Positions 5,612 to 10,752 of a stretch of 10,752 bases of DNA are shown here, one piece after another (position 1 is the stretch's first letter; the number at the start of each line of letters is the position of its first letter). The notes beneath the pieces are model-generated. The model ran no database searches, was not told where the DNA came from, and saw only the letters and a program-made list of their open reading frames with translations. The translations under genes and the position numbers were made by a program. Source of the DNA: JAHFOW01 sp964370795 (GTDB lineage Bacteria > Planctomycetota > Brocadiia > Brocadiales > Brocadiaceae); the NCBI GenBank assembly GCA_964370795.1, contig CAYJME010000105.1, positions 1-10,752 of the forward strand. Reading direction: 5' to 3'.

Positions 5612-8092
5612 ATGTTTGATCGATTTACCGACCGTGCCAGAAAAGTCATGGCGCTGGCACGTGAAGAGGCCAGGCGATTTAACCACGAATATATTGGTAC
5701 AGAGCATATCTTGTTAGGGCTCGTAAAAGAAGGGAGCGGTGTTGCAGCCAACGTCCTTCAAAATCTGGATATAGAACTAAAAAAGATACGTCTGGAAGTC
5801 GAAAAGATTGTCCAGAGTGGTTCTGATTTGGTCTCTATGGGGCAATTGCCGTTTACTCCCCGGGTGAAAAAGGTGCTGGAGTATGCGATGGAAGAGGCAC
5901 GAGCGCTGGGGCATAATTATATTGGCACAGAACATTTATTATTGGGACTGCTCAGGGAACAGGAAGGTGTCGCAGCTCAGGTATTATTGAATTTGGGCGT
6001 AAAACTCGAAGACGTACGTGAAGAGGTCATTGGTCTCCTGGGGTCTGAAGCAACTCAAGGTAACGTTAATCAGGAAAAGGAAGAAAAGAAGGGGAAATCA
6101 AAGACGCCGGCGTTAGATTCTTTCGGCCGCGACCTTACGCAGCAGGCACGAGAGCACGAACTCGACCCTGTTATTGGACGTCAGGACGTTATTGAGCGCC
6201 TCATCCAGGTTCTCTGTCGCAGAACCAAAAATAATCCGGTACTGTTAGGGGAGGCAGGTGTTGGAAAAACAGCAATTGTTGAAGGTCTTGCGCAGGCTGT
6301 AATTCAGGGAAATATTCCGGAACTTTTGAGAGACCGCAGGATTGTTGCTCTTGACCTTGCAATGATGGTAGCAGGCACAAAGTACAGAGGGCAGTTTGAA
6401 GAGCGTATTAAGGCAGTAATGGCCGAAGTAAAAAGGGCTAAAAATGTAATCCTGTTTATTGATGAATTGCATACCCTTGTCGGCGCTGGTGGCGCAGAAG
6501 GCGCTATTGACGCATCGAATGTGTTAAAACCTGCATTGTCCCGGGGTGAAATCCAGTGTGTTGGCGCTACTACCCTTGACGAGTACAGAAAGTATATTGA
6601 AAAGGACGGAGCCCTTGAAAGAAGGTTTCAGACGATTGTTGTTGAACCGCCTTCAAAGGCCGAGACTGTAGAGATATTAAAAGGGTTACGTGACCGGTAT
6701 GAGGCGCATCATAAAGTTCAAATTACCGACGAGGCATTAGTATCTGCAACAGAACTTTCCATTCGTTATATTACCGGGCGGTATCTGCCTGACAAGGCAA
6801 TTGATGTAATTGATGAGGCGTGTGCGCGGGTAAGACTCAAAGCGACGACCCAGCCGCCTGATTTGAGGCATATCGAAGAGGAAATTAATAAACTGGAAAA
6901 AGACAAAGACGAGTCTGTTGCGATTCAGGATTTTGAAAGGGCTGCCCGTTTAAGGGATAAGGCGGATAAGCTAAAAAAGAAGAAGGAAACTATTGAGAAA
7001 GAATGGCGTGAGACGCGTGCGGAGGTTGAAGGAATCGTTAATGGTGAGATTGTCGCTGAGGTTGTTTCCAAAATGACGGGTATTCCGGTTACCCGCATCG
7101 AGTCTGCAGAGGCAAAACGACTGTTGCGTATGGAAGATGAACTCCATAAAATGATGATAAGCCAGGAAGATGCTGTTAAAGCGGTTTCCAGGGCAATACG
7201 TCGCTCGCGCGCGGGATTAAAGAATCCGAATCGTCCAGTGGCATCGTTTATCTTTGTTGGACCATCCGGGGTAGGCAAGACCCATCTTGCGCGGTCGCTG
7301 GCAAAGTTTTTGTTTGGAGAGGAAGAGGCGCTTATCCAGATCGATATGTCGGAATATATGGAAAAGCATAATATTTCACGACTCATTGGCGCGCCGCCCG
7401 GATATATAGGCTATGAAGAAGGCGGACAACTGACAGAAAAAATCAGACGTCGTCCTTATGCCGTGGTACTGCTCGACGAGATTGAAAAGGCGCATCCTGA
7501 TGTGTATAACATGTTATTACAGATTATGGAAGATGGTAAATTAACGGATAGCTTTGGACGGCACGTTGACTTCCGCAATACGATTATCATTATGACCTCA
7601 AACATCGGGGCAGATGTAATCAAAAATCAGGCAAGTCTGGGATTCAAAAAGGCTTCGGACGAACATTCTTATGAAGTGCTCAAGGAACAATTAAAGAAAG
7701 AGGTTGATAAACATTTCCGCCCGGAGTTTATAAACCGGATAGATAATATTATTGTCTTCAAGCCATTAAACAAGGACGATTTAAAGAAGATTATTGAAAT
7801 CGAATTGGTTGGAGTGAAAAAGAGACTGGCGACTTTTAATATTGATATTACACTTACCGATGATGTGTTAGATTTTCTGATAGAGAAGGGATATAACCAG
7901 AACTTTGGGGCGCGTCCGCTTCGAAGAGCTATCGAGAGTTACCTGGAAGACCCGCTTTCTGAAGAAATCTTACAAGGTAGATTTGAGGGGAAAAAACACG
8001 TAAAGGTAAGGATGCACGATGGCAAGCTTCTCTTTGAAGAGGTGATTGAAAATCCGGAACCTGCTTTGGCAAACGCCGAAAGTAGTATATAA
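5612..8092 (+). CDS. clpC: ClpC, AAA+ unfoldase of the ClpCP protease
   Basis: ClpC is a Hsp100 ATPase that unfolds substrates and feeds them to ClpP. The N-domain has two repeats (about 1-70 and 78-145), each with GTEH; E31 and E107 correspond to the glutamates that hold phospho-arginine in Bacillus ClpC. AAA domain 1 has Walker A GEAGVGKT (213-220), Walker B ILFIDE (280-285) and pore loop KYRG (257-260). The short middle domain (about 415-470) has a UVR-like coiled coil with F441, as in ClpC and unlike the long ClpB version. AAA domain 2 has GPSGVGKT (550-557), LLDE (620-623), pore loop GYIGYEEGG (597-605) and sensor-2 GARPL (766-770). LGF at 676-678 is the ClpP-docking loop. Length (826 aa) is normal. 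GAAAGGA at 5594-5600 precedes the ATG, 8 bp after mcsB. clpP is not in the window. Confidence 0.97.
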   Translation: MFDRFTDRARKVMALAREEARRFNHEYIGTEHILLGLVKEGSGVAANVLQNLDIELKKIRLEVEKIVQSGSDLVSMGQLPFTPRVKKVLEYAMEEARALGHNYIGTEHLLLGLLREQEGVAAQVLLNLGVKLEDVREEVIGLLGSEATQGNVNQEKEEKKGKSKTPALDSFGRDLTQQAREHELDPVIGRQDVIERLIQVLCRRTKNNPVLLGEAGVGKTAIVEGLAQAVIQGNIPELLRDRRIVALDLAMMVAGTKYRGQFEERIKAVMAEVKRAKNVILFIDELHTLVGAGGAEGAIDASNVLKPALSRGEIQCVGATTLDEYRKYIEKDGALERRFQTIVVEPPSKAETVEILKGLRDRYEAHHKVQITDEALVSATELSIRYITGRYLPDKAIDVIDEACARVRLKATTQPPDLRHIEEEINKLEKDKDESVAIQDFERAARLRDKADKLKKKKETIEKEWRETRAEVEGIVNGEIVAEVVSKMTGIPVTRIESAEAKRLLRMEDELHKMMISQEDAVKAVSRAIRRSRAGLKNPNRPVASFIFVGPSGVGKTHLARSLAKFLFGEEEALIQIDMSEYMEKHNISRLIGAPPGYIGYEEGGQLTEKIRRRPYAVVLLDEIEKAHPDVYNMLLQIMEDGKLTDSFGRHVDFRNTIIIMTSNIGADVIKNQASLGFKKASDEHSYEVLKEQLKKEVDKHFRPEFINRIDNIIVFKPLNKDDLKKIIEIELVGVKKRLATFNIDITLTDDVLDFLIEKGYNQNFGARPLRRAIESYLEDPLSEEILQGRFEGKKHVKVRMHDGKLLFEEVIENPEPALANAESSI

Positions 8093-8117
8093 ATGATATA
8101 AATTTAAATAGCGTGAG

Positions 8118-8155
8118 AAAAAAAAGGGGAGAGTTAAACTCTTCCCTTTTTTTTT
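8118..8155 (+). terminator. Intrinsic terminator after clpC
   Basis: A run of A and GGGG followed by AGAG pairs with CTCTTCCC and a run of nine T (8147-8155), closing on a very short loop near 8135-8137. One G-T pair at 8129/8143 interrupts an otherwise continuous stem of more than ten pairs. The A-run on the left mirrors the T-run on the right, so it could also stop transcription from the opposite strand. It marks the end of the mcsA-mcsB-clpC unit. Confidence 0.9.
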
Positions 8156-8245
8156 CAAACCTGTTTGCAGGAGCAGCGTTATAGTAAAGATCATAAATAA
8201 ATCGACATTACCATTTTCATTGCGACATGAATTTATCATACTGAT

Positions 8246-9604
8246 ATGACCAGAGTAAGCGTTGTTTATGTTTGTCAGCATTGTGGCTGGAAGAGTCTGA
8301 AATGGGCTGGGCGATGTGGCGGCTGTGGAGAATGGGATTCCACCGTAGAAGAAGTTAGCACCCCTGTCAGTGTGGGGAATAAATCAGTCTCCACCGTTCG
8401 GGAGTTGCCGCAACCCATAACAAATATAAAAGTTCAGGATTGCCCCTGTGTTGAGACTGGAGTGAGGGAATTCGACCGGATTTTGGGCGGTGGCCTGATT
8501 GTCGGTTCGGCGGTATTAATCGGGGGGACGCCCGGGATAGGGAAATCTACACTTCTCCTGCAGGTTTGTCAGCAGGTAAGTAAAAAAGGGTACACAACTC
8601 TCTATGTGACCGGGGAAGAGTCTGTGGCACAGACGAAACTTCGGGCTGAACGGCTGTCCATCCTGTCGGACAATTTATTGGTTGTTGCAGAAACAAATTT
8701 GGATTTTATCTTAGAGAATATTTACAATACCCGACCGACCCTGGTTGTGATAGATTCTATTCAAATGATATACAAACCGAATCTGGAGTCTGCGCCTGGA
8801 ACGGTTGCGCAGGTGCGCCAGTGCGCCCATGAATTAATCATTACGGCCAAATCTACGGGTTCTGCTATTTTTCTGGTGGGGCACGTAACCAAGCAGGGGA
8901 TTATTGCCGGACCGAAAGTCCTGGAACACATGGCCGATACCGTTCTCTATTTTGAGGGAGAAAAGTTCCAGTGTTATCGGATATTAAGGGTGGTGAAGAA
9001 CAGGTTTGGCTCGACCGATGAAATTGGGATTTTTGAGATGGGAAAAACCGGATTGCAGCCCGTGGATAATCCGTCGGAAATATTCATTTCCCAAAGCCGG
9101 AGGATCAGCAGCGGCTCTACCATTATTCCCTGTATGGAGGGGACGCGCGCGTTATTGGTTGAAATTCAAGCCCTCGTAACAAGGGCAAATTTCGGTATGC
9201 CGGAGCGAAAGGTCAGCGGGGTAGATTATAATAGGGTTTCCATGATCCTTGCCGTCCTTGAGAAACGTATAGGACTCAAACTGGGGGGGCAGGATGTTTT
9301 TGTGAATATTGTGGGTGGTGTTCAGGTGGACGAACCGGCAGCCGATCTGGGTATTGCAATGACAATTGCGTCTAGTTTTAAAGAAAAGGTAATACCATCG
9401 GATATGGTAGTTATTGGAGAGGTAGGATTGGGCGGTGAGGTTCGCAGCGTAAGTCAAATCGAGATACGGTTGAAAGAGGCGCAAAGATTGGGCTTCAAAA
9501 AAGCGCTTATCCCCAGGAATAACGCTAAGGGTGTCGGTAAAGAGTCAGGGATGGAACTCATTGAGGTAAATTATCTTTCTGAAGCAGTGGAAATTATCGG
9601 GTAA
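8246..9604 (+). CDS. radA: DNA repair protein RadA (Sms)
   Basis: RadA is a RecA-related branch-migration ATPase and hexameric helicase that processes recombination intermediates. In order: a zinc finger with C10, C13, C24 and C27; Walker A GGTPGIGKST (93-102); Walker B LVVIDSIQ (166-173); the RadA-specific KNRFG motif (251-255); and a Lon-like C-terminal domain from about 285 on, used as a DNA-binding scaffold. The length of 452 aa is normal. ATG 8246 places the zinc finger at the usual distance, but no Shine-Dalgarno sequence is seen before it. In Bacillus radA follows clpC directly; here a strong terminator and 153 bp separate them, so radA probably has its own promoter, though I found no convincing one. 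The next gene starts 5 bp after the radA stop, which suggests cotranscription. Confidence 0.97.
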   Translation: MTRVSVVYVCQHCGWKSLKWAGRCGGCGEWDSTVEEVSTPVSVGNKSVSTVRELPQPITNIKVQDCPCVETGVREFDRILGGGLIVGSAVLIGGTPGIGKSTLLLQVCQQVSKKGYTTLYVTGEESVAQTKLRAERLSILSDNLLVVAETNLDFILENIYNTRPTLVVIDSIQMIYKPNLESAPGTVAQVRQCAHELIITAKSTGSAIFLVGHVTKQGIIAGPKVLEHMADTVLYFEGEKFQCYRILRVVKNRFGSTDEIGIFEMGKTGLQPVDNPSEIFISQSRRISSGSTIIPCMEGTRALLVEIQALVTRANFGMPERKVSGVDYNRVSMILAVLEKRIGLKLGGQDVFVNIVGGVQVDEPAADLGIAMTIASSFKEKVIPSDMVVIGEVGLGGEVRSVSQIEIRLKEAQRLGFKKALIPRNNAKGVGKESGMELIEVNYLSEAVEIIG

Positions 9605-9609
9605 ATTGC

Positions 9610-10629
9610 ATGATTAATCAACGGTTAAAACAAACAGTTTTACTTGCAGGCATGATCTGGGGAATACTTTTTTGCGGGTCGTGGAATATCTATGCAGATA
9701 CATATAAAGACGGCATGATAACGGTAAAGCATGAGGAATTTCCGGTAAAAAGGGATGGTTCTCGTATGCAATTCAATCACCCCTCTTCATTAGTGGGAAA
9801 TGTTATTACGAATGCATTGTCGTACGTTTACTTTGAGGAAAAAGGGCTGTTAAAGAAAAAAGGGACATTGAGGGTCTTTCAGGACGACGAGATAAAAAAG
9901 TTGACTCCCCTGATTATACAGGCTTTTTCTGTTGCAACGCCTGATCAGGTTGTTGCTGTTTCTTCTTATTCTGAACGGGTGTTATTAACCGACCAGCAGA
10001 ATTATTGTATCATGTTCATGTCTGGTAACAGTCTGAACATCGTCTTCAGCCGTATTCACATGTTTCAGACGTATAACGATACGATGTCTGAAAAGAAAAA
10101 ATTTACCATGGCAACCGAAAATCCGGCGGATGTAAAACAAAGCCGTTTCTGGATTTTGGTTCCATCTGCAGGTCAGTATTTGGAATCAAAACATGGGAAC
10201 TGGCTTGTTATTGATTTGGGCTATGATGCATATCAACAACCTGTAGCGCAAAGAATAGGAACTGTCGATGAGAAGATTAAGGTAGGCACGTCAGACCTGG
10301 ATGTACGATTGAAAAAGTTAGAAGAAAAGATGAGCAGTGGGAGCGTCCCTGTTATAGCGCCAAATCAGCCACAAACCGCAACTATTGCACAGGAAGCCCG
10401 TACAGAAAGTAAGATAAAAAACAAGCTCCTCATACTCCGTGAATTGGTGAAGGATGGGATTATTGCCGACGAGGATTATGATTACAAAAAAGCAAAGCTT
10501 CTCAGAGAGGCCATGGACGACATGAGCTTAAAAGACCAGTTGCGTGAGATAAAAGACCTGAAGTCTGAAGGGTTAATTACCGAAGAAGATTACAACGAAA
10601 AGAAGAAGGCGCTGCTGGATCAGTTTTAA
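9610..10629 (+). CDS. Putative exported protein with two SHOCT-like C-terminal repeats
   Basis: I do not recognise the main body of this 339-aa protein. The N-terminus looks like a signal peptide: positive residues (R5, K7), a hydrophobic core at about 9-22 and a plausible cleavage after A29 (IYA/D). C22 is preceded by Phe, so it is not a good lipobox. Residues 30-225 form an alpha/beta-looking region with no motif I can name. A Lys/Glu-rich helix (about 220-241) and a Pro/Gln/Ala linker (245-262) lead to two copies of a 29-residue unit, at 270-298 and 308-336. They share G-x-I, E-D-Y and K-K plus L-L at matching positions (12 of 29 identical), the pattern of the SHOCT domain. The gene starts 5 bp after radA, and ATG 9610 has only a weak Shine-Dalgarno sequence. 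Whether it has any functional tie to RadA is unknown. Confidence 0.8.
   Translation: MINQRLKQTVLLAGMIWGILFCGSWNIYADTYKDGMITVKHEEFPVKRDGSRMQFNHPSSLVGNVITNALSYVYFEEKGLLKKKGTLRVFQDDEIKKLTPLIIQAFSVATPDQVVAVSSYSERVLLTDQQNYCIMFMSGNSLNIVFSRIHMFQTYNDTMSEKKKFTMATENPADVKQSRFWILVPSAGQYLESKHGNWLVIDLGYDAYQQPVAQRIGTVDEKIKVGTSDLDVRLKKLEEKMSSGSVPVIAPNQPQTATIAQEARTESKIKNKLLILRELVKDGIIADEDYDYKKAKLLREAMDDMSLKDQLREIKDLKSEGLITEEDYNEKKKALLDQF
10417..10617 (+). repeat. Tandem SHOCT-like coding repeats
   Basis: Two 29-codon units (10417-10503 and 10531-10617) within the exported protein gene encode related helix-turn-helix-like segments. Both have Gly at unit position 14, Ile at 16, Glu-Asp-Tyr at 19-21, Lys-Lys at 24-25 and Leu-Leu at 28-29. 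SHOCT domains are short modules usually found at protein C-termini and are thought to mediate oligomerisation or binding. Confidence 0.7.
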
Positions 10630-10681
10630 TAAAAATCCGGCTAAGGTAGACTTCTTCGTAATCTCAGTTGAACATAAAAGC

Positions 10682-10705
10682 ACGGTAACAGTTCACGCGT
10701 ACCGT
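10682..10705. repeat. Inverted repeat downstream of the exported protein gene
   Basis: ACGGTA (10682-10687) and TACCGT (10700-10705) are perfect inverted copies around a 12-nt spacer. Only a short TTTAAT follows, so it is a poor intrinsic terminator. It may be a protein-binding site or the edge of a dispersed repeat. Confidence 0.35.
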
Positions 10706-10721
10706 TTAATGGCATAGACAA

Positions 10722-10752
10722 CCCCCTGAATCCCCCTTTATTAAGGGGGACT
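10722..10752. repeat. C-run/G-run palindromic repeat, cut by window end
   Basis: TCCCCCTT (10731-10738) pairs perfectly with AAGGGGGA (10743-10750) across a TATT loop. A further CCCCCT at 10722-10727 sits 10 bp ahead of the one in the stem. This composition matches short palindromic repeats scattered between genes in many bacterial genomes. The element may continue past the window edge. As RNA it would form a stable 8-bp hairpin, but no T-run is visible after it. Confidence 0.6.

Noticed and set aside
6925..7386. Minus-strand open frame of about 153 codons inside clpC
   Set aside because: It is antisense to the conserved ClpC middle and second AAA domains. The product is Ser-rich low complexity, as expected of a shadow frame.
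8160..8245. Promoter for radA, for example TATAGT at 8180-8185 or TTGCGA at 8220-8225
   Set aside because: The TATAGT has no -35 partner at a proper distance, and the TTGCGA would put its -10 on the radA start codon.
1..10752. CRISPR array, tRNA or rRNA gene, phage or plasmid module
   Set aside because: I saw no regularly spaced direct repeats beyond the two-copy unit before mutL, no cloverleaf-like sequence with a CCA end, and no integrase, capsid or replication gene.

Overview
The window reads as ordinary chromosomal DNA from a bacterium of middling GC content. All genes lie on the + strand, and every main reading frame looks intact. My best guess is a planctomycete, possibly of the anammox order Brocadiales. 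The grounds are a protein-arginine-kinase locus outside its usual Firmicutes setting, an McsA whose second zinc site has an unusual Cys pattern, a hexulose-phosphate synthase/RraA fusion, and short GC-rich dispersed-repeat-like sequences at both ends. This placement is inference; no rRNA or other taxonomic marker is present.

Layout: (1) 1-101 carries two near-identical 26-bp hairpin-forming repeats, 43 bp apart, directly before mutL. (2) mutL (102-1979) encodes the DNA mismatch repair ATPase/endonuclease. (3) 1980-2314 is a 335-bp gap with a hairpin over a perfect AGGAGG, a possible 25-codon ORF, a candidate sigma70 promoter and a possible transposase relic on the minus strand. (4) A QueD/6-pyruvoyl-tetrahydropterin synthase family gene (2315-2680) is followed 35 bp later by the hexulose-6-phosphate synthase/RraA fusion (2716-4008). 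(5) mcsA, mcsB and clpC (4049-8092) are tightly packed, with a 20-bp overlap and then an 8-bp gap, and end in a strong intrinsic terminator. (6) radA (8246-9604) is followed after 5 bp by a gene for a putative exported protein with two SHOCT-like C-terminal repeats (9610-10629). (7) The last 120 bp hold two inverted repeats, the second a C-run/G-run palindrome cut by the window edge.

The core story is the order mcsA-mcsB-clpC-radA, the order of the Bacillus ctsR-mcsA-mcsB-clpC-radA-disA cluster. McsB phosphorylates arginines on proteins, McsA activates McsB, and ClpC with ClpP (not in the window) recognises phospho-arginine and degrades the tagged protein. The ClpC here keeps the expected phospho-arginine docking glutamates and a ClpP-binding loop. 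The repressor gene ctsR is absent from its usual place, which the HPS-RraA fusion occupies, and a SHOCT protein stands where disA would be. I see no CtsR or CIRCE operator, so regulation is unresolved. I found no wholly new system. The points most worth following are the rewired stress locus, the fusion enzyme, the SHOCT protein and the repeats before mutL.
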